A stretch of 64,000 nucleotides of DNA from Larkinella punicea (GCF_003334855.1 NZ_QOWE01000003.1:124001-188000); one strand, 5' to 3'. Shown: positions 26,897-35,798, numbered from the stretch's first letter. Made by a program: numbers and translations. The notes: generated by a model from the sequence alone, not told the origin.

Positions 26897-28273
26897 ATGC
26901 AAAAACCGAGTTTACCCCGCGGCACGCGCGATTTTGGGCCGGAACAGATGAGCAAACGGCTTTTTCTGCTGGAAACCATCCGGCAAACGTTCCGGCGATA
27001 CGGCTTTCAGCCCATTGAAACCCCCACCCTCGAAAACCTGTCGGTTCTGATGGGAAAATACGGCGAAGAAGGCGATCAGTTGCTGTTTAAAGTGCTCAAT
27101 TCCGGTGATTTCGCCAAGGATTTGACCGAAACCGACTGGCAGGAAAACGCCCGCAAATTAACCCTGAAAATTTCGGAAAAGGGCCTTCGCTATGACCTGA
27201 CGGTTCCGTTCGCCCGCTACGTGGTGATGAACCGCCACGCGCTGACGATGCCGTTCAAGCGGTACCAGATTCAGCCGGTCTGGCGCGCTGATCGTCCCCA
27301 GAAAGGGCGCTATCGGGAGTTTGTACAGTGCGATGCCGATGTGGTCGGTACGGATTCGTTGTTGTGCGAAGCCGAAATCGTGTTGATGCTGCACGAAAGC
27401 CTGCGCAATCTGGGCATTCAGGATTTTACCGTAAAAATCAACAACCGCAAGATTCTGACCGGCATTGCCGAGGTGGTGGGAGCCGCCGGGCAGGAGGGAC
27501 TGCTTGCCATTGCCATCGATAAACTGGATAAAATCGGGAAAGAAAAAGTCGTTGAGGAATTGAAACAACGCGGTTTTTCCGATGAATCGATTGATAAACT
27601 GGAACCGATGTTTCAGTTTCCGGACCAGGCGCAGGCGGCTTTCGATCAGTTGAAAAGCTGGCTGGCACCTTCGGAGGTGGGGCTGAAAGGTGTTGCAGAA
27701 CTCGAAGAAGTCTGGCAGTTGATCGCTCAGTATGGGTTGAACGACGCCCGGATGCAACTGGATGTGACGCTGGCGCGGGGCTTGTCCTATTATACCGGCG
27801 CCATTTTCGAAGTGAAAGCGAATGGCGTGCAGATCGGGAGCATCAGCGGGGGCGGCCGTTACGACAACCTCACCGGTGCATTCGGTATGCCCGGTTTGTC
27901 GGGCGTTGGTATTTCGCTGGGCGTCGATCGGATTTATGACGTGATGGAAGAACTGAACCTGTTTCCGGATACCGGTTTGCAATCGACGCAGGTACTGGTG
28001 GTTCACCTTGATACCGAAGGTCGTTCGCTTGGCTTGCCATTACTGAGTCAATTGCGGGCGCAGAACATCCCGGCGGAAGCGTATCCCGATTCGGCCAAAG
28101 TGAAAAAGCAACTGGATTATGCGAACGCAAAAAGCATTCCGTACGTCGTTCTGATCGGTTCCGAGGAACTGCAAACCGGGTTGTTGGGATTGAAAAACAT
28201 GGTGACCGGTCAGCAGGAGAAGCTGACGGCCGACGAAATTGTAGCGCGTTTGAAAGACGAGGTCAGTAAGTAG
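26897..28273 (+). CDS. hisS: Histidyl-tRNA synthetase
   Basis: HisRS is a class II aminoacyl-tRNA synthetase that charges tRNA-His. The 458-residue protein begins with LPRGTRDFGPEQM, has motif 2 around YQIQPVWRADRPQKGRYREF, and both histidine-binding stretches: RYDLTVPFARYV and LARGLSYYTG. GGGRYDNL near residue 318 is motif 3-associated. The C-terminal anticodon-binding domain starts near residue 365. Length and motifs are normal. Confidence 0.97.
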   Translation: MQKPSLPRGTRDFGPEQMSKRLFLLETIRQTFRRYGFQPIETPTLENLSVLMGKYGEEGDQLLFKVLNSGDFAKDLTETDWQENARKLTLKISEKGLRYDLTVPFARYVVMNRHALTMPFKRYQIQPVWRADRPQKGRYREFVQCDADVVGTDSLLCEAEIVLMLHESLRNLGIQDFTVKINNRKILTGIAEVVGAAGQEGLLAIAIDKLDKIGKEKVVEELKQRGFSDESIDKLEPMFQFPDQAQAAFDQLKSWLAPSEVGLKGVAELEEVWQLIAQYGLNDARMQLDVTLARGLSYYTGAIFEVKANGVQIGSISGGGRYDNLTGAFGMPGLSGVGISLGVDRIYDVMEELNLFPDTGLQSTQVLVVHLDTEGRSLGLPLLSQLRAQNIPAEAYPDSAKVKKQLDYANAKSIPYVVLIGSEELQTGLLGLKNMVTGQQEKLTADEIVARLKDEVSK

Positions 28274-28292
28274 CGAGTCCATATAACTAAAC

Positions 28293-28368
28293 CGCTGACA
28301 GGGCCTTTGGCCGCTGTCAGGGTTATTCAAACGGCGTCCCGACTCAAAGTCGGGACGCCGTTTGAATA
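28293..28368. terminator. Double hairpin between convergent hisS and a porin-like gene
   Basis: Two hairpins lie in tandem. The first (28293-28320) pairs CTGACAG with CTGTCAG and has an inner GGCC stem. The second has perfect 21-bp arms, 28324-28344 and 28348-28368, with a 3-base CAA loop and core CGGCGTCCCGACT. They sit between convergent stops, so they probably act as a bidirectional terminator. No long U-tract follows on either strand. Confidence 0.8.
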
Positions 28369-28384
28369 GTGGACAGTCTGCGGA

Positions 28385-29143
28385 TTAAAACTTGAAGCCG
28401 ACGTTGACACCCAGTGCCCGACGCTGCGAATTGTTGAATCCGCTGATGGCGTCCGAGAAACCGTGGTGATAGACGAGGTCGATCAGGACCGGACCCATGT
28501 CGAAGCCCAGATTGACCAGACCCTGAAAAGCTCCGCTTTTGATCTCATTTTCGTCAATGTTGACCGTATTATTGCTGCTCAACCGGTTGGCATATTCAGC
28601 ACCGACTGCTAGCCGAACGGCCGAAATGCCACGGTCCGACTGGGCCAGTTTTACACCGACGTAAGCCGGAATCTGCAACCATTTGGTGTTGATACGACCT
28701 GAAATGTCCTGGATCGTTGACCCGTCACCTGGCGTAAAGTAGTTCGAACTGGAAGCAAAATATTCGACACCCAATTGACCGTAAATCCGGCCGCCACCAC
28801 GAACGAAACCGCCGATTTGGTAGCCCAGACGGCCTGAAGGATTGTCGCCGTCCACATCTTCACCCCGGTACCGGGTCGAGTTGGCACCCACATAAATACC
28901 ACCGGTAAATGCCTTATATGGCCTGTCGGCTTTCACCCGGCTTTGACGGCTGCCGTAGTCAGCGGTAGTGGTTGTTGAGGAATACGAGCTGGTCGTAGCT
29001 GGAGTCGACGAATAGGTCGAGCTGTTTGTTGGAGCGACTGTGGTCGCGGAGTTACTGGTAGTGTCTGAAGAAATGTTATTCTGAGCATAAGCGCTCCACG
29101 TTCCCAAAAGGCACACCGCAAGCAGAATACTGTTGCGTTTCAT
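28385..29143 (-). CDS. Outer-membrane beta-barrel protein
   Basis: A 252-residue secreted protein with a signal peptide (MKRNSILLAVCLLGTWSAYAQ, cleaved after AYA). A Ser/Thr/Ala-rich low-complexity linker (about residues 22-65) is followed by a beta-rich domain of the outer-membrane beta-barrel type. It ends in Phe-Lys-Phe, with alternating hydrophobic strands such as GYQIGGFVRGG and IYGQLGVEYF. It probably forms a small barrel of eight strands. ATG 29146 is one codon further up and equally possible. The function is unknown. Confidence 0.8.
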   Translation of the reverse strand: MKRNSILLAVCLLGTWSAYAQNNISSDTTSNSATTVAPTNSSTYSSTPATTSSYSSTTTTADYGSRQSRVKADRPYKAFTGGIYVGANSTRYRGEDVDGDNPSGRLGYQIGGFVRGGGRIYGQLGVEYFASSSNYFTPGDGSTIQDISGRINTKWLQIPAYVGVKLAQSDRGISAVRLAVGAEYANRLSSNNTVNIDENEIKSGAFQGLVNLGFDMGPVLIDLVYHHGFSDAISGFNNSQRRALGVNVGFKF

Positions 29144-29166
29144 CATGATAAAAGTTGTTGAAATGG

Positions 29167-29202
29167 TAAAAAAATAAGGTGTATGCATTGCATACACCTT
29201 AT
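29167..29202 (-). terminator. Terminator of pgi (perfect 14-bp arms, U7)
   Basis: Bases 29174-29187 pair perfectly with 29189-29202 (core AAGGTGTATGCA) around a single central base. On the minus strand the hairpin is followed by a run of seven T. It lies 24 bases after the pgi stop and so ends pgi transcription before the beta-barrel gene. Confidence 0.85.
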
Positions 29203-29225
29203 CAACAACGGTATTCTTGGATTGT

Positions 29226-30896
29226 TTAAAGTTGTCGCCATTCTTTGTAATAATTGATCAGGCCGTTGGTCGAACTGTCGTGCGACGAAACCGGCTGGTT
29301 GTCGGCCAGTTCGGGCAGGATGCGATTGGCCAGTTGTTTACCCAGTTCGACGCCCCACTGGTCAAAGCTGAAGATGTTCCAGATGATGCCCTGGGTAAAA
29401 ATTTTGTGTTCGTACATCGCAATCAGGCTACCGAGTGTCCTTGGTGTGATTTTCTTCACCAGAATCGAATTGGTAGGGCGGTTTCCCGAAAACACCTTGA
29501 AGGGCATCAGTAAGGCAACTTCCTCTTCTTTTTTTCCGGCTTTCACCAGTTCCCCCACCACTTCTTCCCCGGATTTGCCATTCATCAGGGCTTCGGTTTG
29601 GGCGAAGAAGTTGGACAACAGCATGTTGTGGTGCTCGCCCAGCGGACGCTGGCTGATGGCCGGGGCAATGAAATCGCAGGGAATCAGCTTGGTGCCCTGG
29701 TGAATCAGTTGGTAGAACGCGTGTTGCCCGTTGGTGCCGGGTTCGCCCCAGATCACCGGCCCGGTCTGGTAGGCCGTCGGCTCGCCGTTGCGGTCGACGG
29801 ATTTGCCGTTGCTTTCCATATCGCCCTGCTGGAAATAAGCCGCAAACCGGTGCATGTATTGGTCGTAGGGCAGAATGGCGTGCGATTCGGCTCCGAAAAA
29901 GTTGTTGTACCAGATGCCCAGCAAGGCCAGCGTCACCGGGATATTTTCTTCGATGGGGGTATTCTTGAAATGCTGATCCATCGCATGGCCTCCTTCGAGT
30001 AGTTCGGCAAAGTTGTCGAAACCGATGTAGCAGGCAATTGACAAACCGATGGCCGACCAGAGGGAATAGCGGCCACCGACCCAGTCCCAGAACCCGAACA
30101 TGTTTTCGGGATCGATGCCGAATTTTTCGACCTCGGTTTTATTGGTCGAAATGGCCACGAAGTGTTTTGCCACCGCCGTTTCGTCATTGGCGTGGCTCAG
30201 AAACCAGTCGCGGGCCGAATGTGCATTGGCCATCGTCTCCTGCGTCGTGAAGGTTTTCGACGCAATCATGAACAGCGTGGTTTCCGGATCGAGTTTTTGC
30301 AGGGTTTCGTAGATGTGAACACCATCGACGTTCGACACGAAATAAACCTGCAACTGCGGTTTTCCGTCTTTTTGAACCGCATACGGTTTCAGGGCTTCGG
30401 TGACCATCACCGGCCCCAGATCCGAACCGCCAATGCCGATGTTGACGATTTGCGTGATCGGTTTGCCGGTATAGCCTTTCCAGTCGCCCGAGCTGATGCG
30501 ATGCGAAAAAGTCTCCATTTTGTCCAGAACCGCGTTTACATCCGGCATCACATCGTTTCCATCGACCAGCACCGGCGTGTTGGAACGATTCCGCAGGGCG
30601 ACGTGCAGCACGGAACGGTTTTCGGTAACGTTGATAGCGTCGCCGGAAAACATTTTTTCAATGGCTTCGTAGAGACCCGCCTGCCCCGCCAGTTGACGCA
30701 GCAGTTGCATGGTTTCAGTGGTAATCCGGTTTTTGGAGAAATCGACCAGAATGTCTTCAAACCGCAGTGAAAAATCAGTAAATCGACTGGGGTTCTCCGC
30801 AAATAAATCCCGCAGGTGTTGTCCCTTTAATTGCTCGAAATGGTTCTGGAGTTCCTGATAAGCAGGGAGTTGAAGAAAAGAATGGGTCGGTAACAT
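29226..30896 (-). CDS. pgi: Glucose-6-phosphate isomerase
   Basis: Pgi interconverts glucose-6-phosphate and fructose-6-phosphate in glycolysis. The 556-residue protein is of the long form. It carries both family signatures: [14 protein letters not shown] with the sugar-phosphate site, and [33 protein letters not shown] and the catalytic [11 protein letters not shown] stretch are also present. The start at 30896 gives [13 protein letters not shown]. It is followed by its own terminator. The GH25 gene upstream ends 11 bases before it on the same strand. Confidence 0.97.
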   Translation of the reverse strand: MLPTHSFLQLPAYQELQNHFEQLKGQHLRDLFAENPSRFTDFSLRFEDILVDFSKNRITTETMQLLRQLAGQAGLYEAIEKMFSGDAINVTENRSVLHVALRNRSNTPVLVDGNDVMPDVNAVLDKMETFSHRISSGDWKGYTGKPITQIVNIGIGGSDLGPVMVTEALKPYAVQKDGKPQLQVYFVSNVDGVHIYETLQKLDPETTLFMIASKTFTTQETMANAHSARDWFLSHANDETAVAKHFVAISTNKTEVEKFGIDPENMFGFWDWVGGRYSLWSAIGLSIACYIGFDNFAELLEGGHAMDQHFKNTPIEENIPVTLALLGIWYNNFFGAESHAILPYDQYMHRFAAYFQQGDMESNGKSVDRNGEPTAYQTGPVIWGEPGTNGQHAFYQLIHQGTKLIPCDFIAPAISQRPLGEHHNMLLSNFFAQTEALMNGKSGEEVVGELVKAGKKEEEVALLMPFKVFSGNRPTNSILVKKITPRTLGSLIAMYEHKIFTQGIIWNIFSFDQWGVELGKQLANRILPELADNQPVSSHDSSTNGLINYYKEWRQL

Positions 30897-30907
30897 GGTA
30901 AATGGGT

Positions 30908-31693
30908 TCAAAGAGAAATTTCGTTCAATCGGTCCGGTTCGCAGACAAAGACGTTAAAATCGACTTTCCCGCGGATGCCATCCACGGAGCCTTTTTCATT
31001 GTGTTGCCAAATGTACAACCGCTCCGCTTTAAAATGTCGGGGATGGTCAGAAGAATAATCGGCGATCCAAAGCGGATAGTCGTCAAAATTACCGGCAATG
31101 TAGAGCAAATAAAAGTGCCGGTTGACATAAATAATCGGTTTGGTGCCGTAATGGTCTTCCACCAGCCGCAGCCAGACCCGGATGTCCGCAATAAGCCGAT
31201 CGGCCGGAACGGTTCCTTTGGCATTCCGTTCAAAGTCCAGCACGGGGGCAAAGTCGCCGGGTTTGAGCGTTACGGTTTTGATAAAATTCTGAGCCTGTTT
31301 TACGGGATCGCGCTTCGGGTGGAAGAAGTGGTAGGCACCCCGTTTCAGGCCTGCTTTTCGGGCTTCCTGCCAGTTGTGTTTGAATCGCCGGTCGACGAGC
31401 GATGCGCCTTCGGTGGCTTTGACAAAGACAAATTGCAGGCCAACCCCCCGGGCCTGCATCTGCGAAACCCGCTGCCAGTTGATGCGGTTGTTGTGGTGAG
31501 AAACATCAATGCCATGAATCGTATACTTCAACGGCATTCGAATCCCGTATCCGTTTACAAACTCCCATTGCAATTCATTGACTTTCTTCAGCGAACGGTT
31601 CCACCATAGCCCAACCAGAACCAACGAAAGCACCAGAAACGGCCAGACCAGTACTTTCCTCTTCCTATAGATAAATAGAATAATCCGGCTCAT
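30908..31693 (-). CDS. GH25 family muramidase (membrane-anchored)
   Basis: A 261-residue protein with an N-terminal membrane helix (about residues 14-32) and a GH25 domain, the Chalaropsis-type lysozyme fold that cleaves peptidoglycan between MurNAc and GlcNAc. The catalytic-site strands are visible: [10 protein letters not shown] near residue 60 with the first Asp, and APVLDFE with the DxE pair near residue 150. [10 protein letters not shown] and [12 protein letters not shown] are also typical. It faces the periplasm. The start ATG 31693 is preferred over 31702. Confidence 0.9.
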   Translation of the reverse strand: MSRIILFIYRKRKVLVWPFLVLSLVLVGLWWNRSLKKVNELQWEFVNGYGIRMPLKYTIHGIDVSHHNNRINWQRVSQMQARGVGLQFVFVKATEGASLVDRRFKHNWQEARKAGLKRGAYHFFHPKRDPVKQAQNFIKTVTLKPGDFAPVLDFERNAKGTVPADRLIADIRVWLRLVEDHYGTKPIIYVNRHFYLLYIAGNFDDYPLWIADYSSDHPRHFKAERLYIWQHNEKGSVDGIRGKVDFNVFVCEPDRLNEISL

Positions 31694-31780
31694 GCTGAGC
31701 AAAAATAAGTAGAAAAGGGGGGCGGGTGTCGGTTTCGGGGAGAAACGTTTTGGGTAACCCGGTTGGATTAATCAATAAAA

Positions 31781-31877
31781 AGAATGTTAAATAATAAATG
31801 ATGAATGTTAAATGTAAAAGTGTCTTATCATCCATCACTTTTACATTTAACATTCATCATTTATTATTTAACATTCT
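31781..31877. repeat. Perfect inverted repeat, 42-bp arms
   Basis: Bases 31781-31822 are perfectly complementary to 31836-31877, with a 13-base loop. The arms are AT-rich and built from words such as AATGTTAAAT and AATGATGAATG; the inner end is AAATGTAAAAGTG. It lies between two minus-strand genes, 87 bases upstream of GH25 and 20 bases after the peroxiredoxin stop. No U-tract follows on the minus strand. The inner word recurs at 35738-35748 and 61591-61600. Confidence 0.95.
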
Positions 31878-31897
31878 CTTCAAATCCAGTTCTGTTT

Positions 31898-32533
31898 TTA
31901 CTTATTCGGCTGCGGGGTGGTTCGCAGATACGGTTTGACAATGGTAACGCCTTTCGGGAATTTCTTGATGGCATCTTCCGTGCTAACCGCCGGAACCACA
32001 ATCACATCCTGGCCTTCCGTCCAGTCGGCGGGCGTGGCCACCTGGTAGTTAGCGGTTAATTGCAATGAATCGATGACCCGCAGAATTTCCGTGAAGTTCC
32101 GACCCGTTGAAGCCGGATAGGTCAGCGTGAGTTTTATTTTTTTGTCAGGACCGATGATGAACACCGACCGAACCGTTGCTTTTTCGCTGGCGTTCGGGTG
32201 AATCATGTCGTATAACTCGGCCACCTGGCGGTCTTTATCGGCAATGAGCGGAAAATCGACCGTGGTGTTTTGGGTTTCATTGATGTCCTTCACCCATTCC
32301 GTATGCGAGTCAAGGGCATCAACACTGACCGCAATGACTTTCACGCCACGCTTCGCAAACTCATCTTTCAGTTGGGCCGTACGGCCCAGTTCGGTCGTAC
32401 AAACCGGCGTGAAGTCGGCGGGGTGCGAAAAGATCATGCCCCAGGAATTTCCCAGCCATTCGTGAAAATTGATCGTACCCTCGGTGGTCTCTGCCGTAAA
32501 ATCCGGGGCAATGTCACCTAATCGGAGTGCCAT
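31898..32533 (-). CDS. 1-Cys peroxiredoxin (Prx6 type)
   Basis: A 211-residue peroxidase that reduces hydrogen peroxide or organic peroxides. The peroxidatic cysteine is Cys45 in PADFTPVCTTELG; I see no other cysteine in the protein, so it is a 1-Cys enzyme and needs an outside reductant. The long C-terminal arm (about 165-211, with a dimer-forming PADWTEGQDV segment) is typical of the Prx6 subfamily. A palindromic operator-like element and a -7 box lie in its upstream region (32555-32591). Confidence 0.94.
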   Translation of the reverse strand: MALRLGDIAPDFTAETTEGTINFHEWLGNSWGMIFSHPADFTPVCTTELGRTAQLKDEFAKRGVKVIAVSVDALDSHTEWVKDINETQNTTVDFPLIADKDRQVAELYDMIHPNASEKATVRSVFIIGPDKKIKLTLTYPASTGRNFTEILRVIDSLQLTANYQVATPADWTEGQDVIVVPAVSTEDAIKKFPKGVTIVKPYLRTTPQPNK

Positions 32534-32554
32534 AATAAAAGAGGTTTGGTTACT

Positions 32555-32591
32555 ACTATAGTTGTACTATAGTGTTGGTTACACAAATGTA
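32555..32591 (-). promoter_or_regulatory. Possible promoter and palindromic operator of the peroxiredoxin gene
   Basis: On the minus strand TACATTTG (32591-32584) matches the -7 consensus. Just downstream lies ACTATAGT-TGT-ACTATAGT (32555-32573), a perfect 19-bp palindrome whose halves are themselves palindromic. It contains ATAG and CTAT five bases apart, recalling OxyR half-sites but with shorter spacing than the usual seven. A repressor here would block transcription; the protein is unknown. Confidence 0.5.
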
Positions 32592-32670
32592 AAACAGATT
32601 ATCAACGGTGCATATCTCTGAACGACAAAGACCGCAATTTGATAACACTACCTTTGCATAAAATGGTTTT

Positions 32671-33324
32671 TCAAATCAATTTTTCTTCGACGGCCATTTT
32701 CACCAGTTCGGCGGCATTCTTCACCTGAAGGCGACGCATCATGTTGGCGCGGTGGTTGTCGACGGTTCGGACCGAAAGCTGGAGTTTTTCGGCAATTTCA
32801 CGGCTGCTCATGCCATCGACCAAAAACTGCAGGATTTCTTTCTCCTTTTTTGAAAGCTTGGAACGCCGGATTTTGCTGCTTCGTTCCGTCTTTTTCAACT
32901 GGTGCATGTAGCCATTGAGAATAATGGTGGCTACGGGCGAACTGAAATACTTTTCTCCACTGGCAATGGTTCGCAGTGCTTTCATCATCTCATCGCTCGA
33001 AGAGTCTTTCAGAATGTAGCCAAAGGCCCCGGCTTCCACCGAGCGAAGAATGTAATCTTCGTTGTTGTGCATCGACAACATCAGCGTCTTGATGTTTTTA
33101 TACAGACGCGAAATGATCTGTGTCGTCTGAATCCCCGACATGCCCGGCAGTGAGATGTCCATCAAAACCACATCCGGTTGCTGGGTTTTCAGTTTTTCAA
33201 GGGCTTCCTCACCATCGCCGGCTTCGTCGACAATTAAAAATTCATCGTTTTGTTCCAGCAGAGAGCGTATTCCGTTTCGGACGATAGAGTGGTCATCAAC
33301 CAGCATCAACTTGAGTGTACTCAT
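32671..33324 (-). CDS. NarL/FixJ-family response regulator
   Basis: A 217-residue response regulator with a receiver domain (about 1-120, phosphoacceptor Asp56 in VVLMDISLPG, acid pocket Asp10/Asp11, Lys near residue 105 in FGYILKDS) and a LuxR-type helix-turn-helix (about 150-215; LSKKEKEILQFLVDGMSSREIAEKL). It pairs with the sensor kinase gene directly upstream, whose end it overlaps by 29 bases, so the two are coupled. Targets are unknown. Confidence 0.94.
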   Translation of the reverse strand: MSTLKLMLVDDHSIVRNGIRSLLEQNDEFLIVDEAGDGEEALEKLKTQQPDVVLMDISLPGMSGIQTTQIISRLYKNIKTLMLSMHNNEDYILRSVEAGAFGYILKDSSSDEMMKALRTIASGEKYFSSPVATIILNGYMHQLKKTERSSKIRRSKLSKKEKEILQFLVDGMSSREIAEKLQLSVRTVDNHRANMMRRLQVKNAAELVKMAVEEKLI

Positions 33325-34825
33325 ATTCCTGGTGTGCGAGTTTAAAGGGTATACTGACTTGAACTTTTGTGCCTTTATCGGGCGCAGATGATATTTTAAA
33401 TTTCCCGTTGATCAGGGCCGCCCGTTCATTCATGTTGTGAATGCCCTGCGAAGGCCGCTTGCTGTCTTCCTTCCGACTGCGGTGGATGCGGAACCCTTTA
33501 CCGTCGTCGTTGACAATCAGGTGCAAATAATTGTCTTTTTCGAACAGATCGATCGTGATCTGGTGCGGGTCGGCATGGCGAAGGGCATTACTGACCGCTT
33601 CCTGCGCAATGCGGTAGACACCAATCTCAACGCTCTTATCTAAACGCGTATTTGACAGATTAGTATGAAAAATTATATCGATAGTGCTGTCTTTGTCGTG
33701 TGTGTCGGCCAGCATCTTCACGGCCGGAACCAGCCCGAAGTCGCTTAAAACCGTCGGCATCAGGTTGTTCGACACGTTTCGGGTCTCCTGAATGGTCTGT
33801 GAAATCAGGTTTTTCAGAACCGTTAAATTTTTGGTTCCTTTGGCCTCGCCACTCAAACTTTTCTCAAAACTTTCGACCTGTAGCTTGATCGCCGTCAGCA
33901 TTTGTCCGATGCCATCGTGCAACTCGCGCGAGAGCCGTTTGCGCTCTTCTTCCTGTCCGGCAACCAGGTAGGAAGTTCGCAATTTCTGCTCGTCCATCTG
34001 CTGCTGATACTGCTGGCGGGTGGCGTCGAAGAGTTGCTGGCGGGTTTCTTTCAGGGCGCGGTTTAGCGAGAGGAGTTTGCGGTTGGTGGTGGCGGTTCGG
34101 GTTTCGGCTTCGACCAACTGGCCAATAATGCCCTCGAATTTGTTTACGGCGGGTCGCAGAATGAACCAACCCGCAAACACCAGGGCCAGCAGAATAAAGA
34201 GGTAAATGACAAAACCGATGAGTCGGGTATCTTCCACATTCGCCAGCGTTTCGCGGGTATATTGCTGAACGACCTCATCCATTTTGTCTAAAAAGGGTTT
34301 TTCGTTCGCGAGCAAAGCGGTTAAATCGGCTTCGGCGATGAATTTTCCGGGGTCGGCAGCACGATCGGCCTGCAGGATGAGTTGCTGCATACTGTCCCGA
34401 AAACCCGCATAGTACGGTTTCAGGGATTGGTACCGAATTTTAACGCTGTCACTGTTCTGAAGCAATACCGGATTCCCGGGTACGGTGCCCTGTTCAATGT
34501 GCAGTTGATTCGTCTGAAACTGCGCGAACAGTTTCTTGATCTCGGAAAGGGTACGCTGGAAATTGGGTAACTCGGACGGGCGGGTCAGTTGGAGAACCTG
34601 GCTGACAAGTCGCTGGCTCTGATGGCGTTGCGCGGAAGCCATTCGTATGACCAATACCCGTTCGGATTCGCGCCGGGTTTGAAACTGGCTCACGATTTCA
34701 GCAGCCGTTAACAGCATGGCTATGAACACCAGTGTTGTTAAGAACAGGCGGTTGAAATGGCGGGCCGAAGGCTGAGAGGTCTGGGATATAACGTTAACTA
34801 CTTCCGACACGGTTTTATGAGGCAA
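33296..34825 (-). CDS. NarX-like sensor histidine kinase (HisKA_3)
   Basis: A 509-residue membrane kinase. Helices are at about 25-47 and 203-224, enclosing a periplasmic all-alpha domain with AQRHQSQRL near residue 65. This recalls the PilJ/NarX sensor domain, which in NarX binds nitrate or nitrite. A coiled coil (about 230-285) follows, then the HisKA_3 domain with phosphoacceptor His303 in RELHDGIGQML. The C-terminal ATPase has the N box (ALRHA) and G box (GKGFRI). It forms an operon with the response regulator. The ligand is not established. Confidence 0.9.
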   Translation of the reverse strand: MPHKTVSEVVNVISQTSQPSARHFNRLFLTTLVFIAMLLTAAEIVSQFQTRRESERVLVIRMASAQRHQSQRLVSQVLQLTRPSELPNFQRTLSEIKKLFAQFQTNQLHIEQGTVPGNPVLLQNSDSVKIRYQSLKPYYAGFRDSMQQLILQADRAADPGKFIAEADLTALLANEKPFLDKMDEVVQQYTRETLANVEDTRLIGFVIYLFILLALVFAGWFILRPAVNKFEGIIGQLVEAETRTATTNRKLLSLNRALKETRQQLFDATRQQYQQQMDEQKLRTSYLVAGQEEERKRLSRELHDGIGQMLTAIKLQVESFEKSLSGEAKGTKNLTVLKNLISQTIQETRNVSNNLMPTVLSDFGLVPAVKMLADTHDKDSTIDIIFHTNLSNTRLDKSVEIGVYRIAQEAVSNALRHADPHQITIDLFEKDNYLHLIVNDDGKGFRIHRSRKEDSKRPSQGIHNMNERAALINGKFKISSAPDKGTKVQVSIPFKLAHQEYEYTQVDAG

Positions 34826-34930
34826 CCACGTTGATTAAGGTAAAGGTAACAAAAATTGTGATAATTGCAGGATGGAGGTGGTAACTTCTGATTTTCGCGC
34901 TTAAAAACCCGAACCAAACCCCACCGAGTG

Positions 34931-34962
34931 TTGTTTTTAAACCAGAAAACGACGTAGATTTG
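34931..34962 (+). promoter_or_regulatory. Promoter for the secreted CFFCGG protein gene
   Basis: TTG at 34931-34933, a 21-base spacer and TAGATTTG at 34955-34962 fit the Bacteroidota consensus. The ATG at 34987 follows after a 24-base gap. The divergent sensor kinase gene starts at 34825. Confidence 0.6.
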
Positions 34963-34986
34963 TAATTATCTGAACGCGACCTCATC

Positions 34987-35472
34987 ATGAAAAAAAATGT
35001 CTGCTTCATCGCTCTTTTAGGACTGCTGACCCTGGCAGCGTTTACCCCCGCCAAAGTGGTGAGTAACCGTTCGGTGGCAACCGTCGCTGAACCCGTCAAA
35101 CTGTCGTGGGAAACGCTGCGCGATGTGACTTTCAAGAAAAAATGGTATCCCGAAGAATCCGTTTACATGCTGTATCCTACCTTCGGTGCCGGTATTCAGA
35201 AACTAAGCGGCAAACCGGTCGAGTTGACGGGGTATGTGTTACCCGTTGATTACGAATCCAATCTGTACGTTCTGTCGGCTTTTCCATACAGCGCGTGTTT
35301 TTTCTGCGGAGGAGCAGGCCCGGAATCGGTCGTATCCCTGAAATTCAAGAAAAACGGCCTCAAGTTTAAAACCGACGAGCGCCGGACCTTCCGGGGAACC
35401 CTCAAACTGAACGCTGATAATATCTACGAACTGAACTACATCATCGCGGACGCCGAGATGGTGGAGCAATAA
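34987..35472 (+). CDS. Secreted protein with CFFCGGAGPES motif (DUF3299-like)
   Basis: A 161-residue protein with a cleavable signal peptide (about residues 1-22). The mature part resembles DUF3299-type periplasmic proteins: LSGKPVELTGYVLP followed by SACFFCGGAGPES, with a CxxC pair near residue 103-106. The CxxC may bind zinc or another metal. Related proteins occur near metal transport or lipoprotein genes, but there is no such context here. The function is unknown. Confidence 0.75.
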   Translation: MKKNVCFIALLGLLTLAAFTPAKVVSNRSVATVAEPVKLSWETLRDVTFKKKWYPEESVYMLYPTFGAGIQKLSGKPVELTGYVLPVDYESNLYVLSAFPYSACFFCGGAGPESVVSLKFKKNGLKFKTDERRTFRGTLKLNADNIYELNYIIADAEMVEQ

Positions 35473-35587
35473 TAGAAACGCTTCAAAATCAGTACGCCAT
35501 GCCATTGCGTGGCGTTTTTTTTTGAAATCTGTAAAAAGCTTCATTGCTTTTTCTACAAAATTTCTCATCTTTGCACCACGAAAAAAA

Positions 35588-35664
35588 GGGGGTATAGCTC
35601 AGTTGGCTAGAGCGCTACAATGGCATTGTAGAGGCCGTCGGTTCGAATCCGACTATCTCCACCA
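35588..35664 (+). tRNA. tRNA-Ala (anticodon GGC)
   Basis: A complete cloverleaf of 77 bases including the encoded CCA. The acceptor stem GGGGGTA pairs with TATCTCC and contains the G3-U70 wobble that identifies alanine tRNAs. The D arm is GCTC...GAGC, the anticodon stem CTACA/TGTAG encloses the loop ATGGCAT with anticodon GGC, and the T arm has GTTCGAATC. A Rho-independent terminator follows at once. Confidence 0.96.
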
Positions 35665-35673
35665 AAATTCGTT

Positions 35674-35709
35674 AAAAGCCCCGGACTTGTCGAGTTCGGG
35701 GCTTTTTTT
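35674..35709 (+). terminator. Terminator of the tRNA gene
   Basis: AAAAGCCCCGGACT pairs with AGTTCGGGGCTTTT (one G-U pair), followed by eight T. It lies ten bases after the tRNA 3' end. Confidence 0.9.
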
Positions 35710-35714
35710 TAATA

Positions 35715-35798
35715 TTAAATGAGCAATGATGAACGCTAAATGTAAAAGTTCCTGATTGTAATTCCTTTTACATTTGGCGTTCATCATTGCTCATTTAA
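35715..35798. repeat. Inverted repeat, 34-bp arms, one wobble
   Basis: Bases 35715-35748 pair with 35765-35798 with a single G-T wobble and a 16-base loop. The inner ends read AAATGTAAAAG, as in the 31781-31877 repeat, and the outer parts share the AATGATGAA word. It begins only five bases after the U-tract of the tRNA terminator, so it is not needed to end the tRNA transcript. Confidence 0.92.

Noticed and set aside
28293-28320. The first hairpin after hisS as a riboswitch
   Set aside because: It lies downstream of the stop codon between convergent genes, so termination is the simpler reading.
35522-35722. A 66-codon plus-strand frame
   Set aside because: It runs through the tRNA-Ala gene and its terminator.
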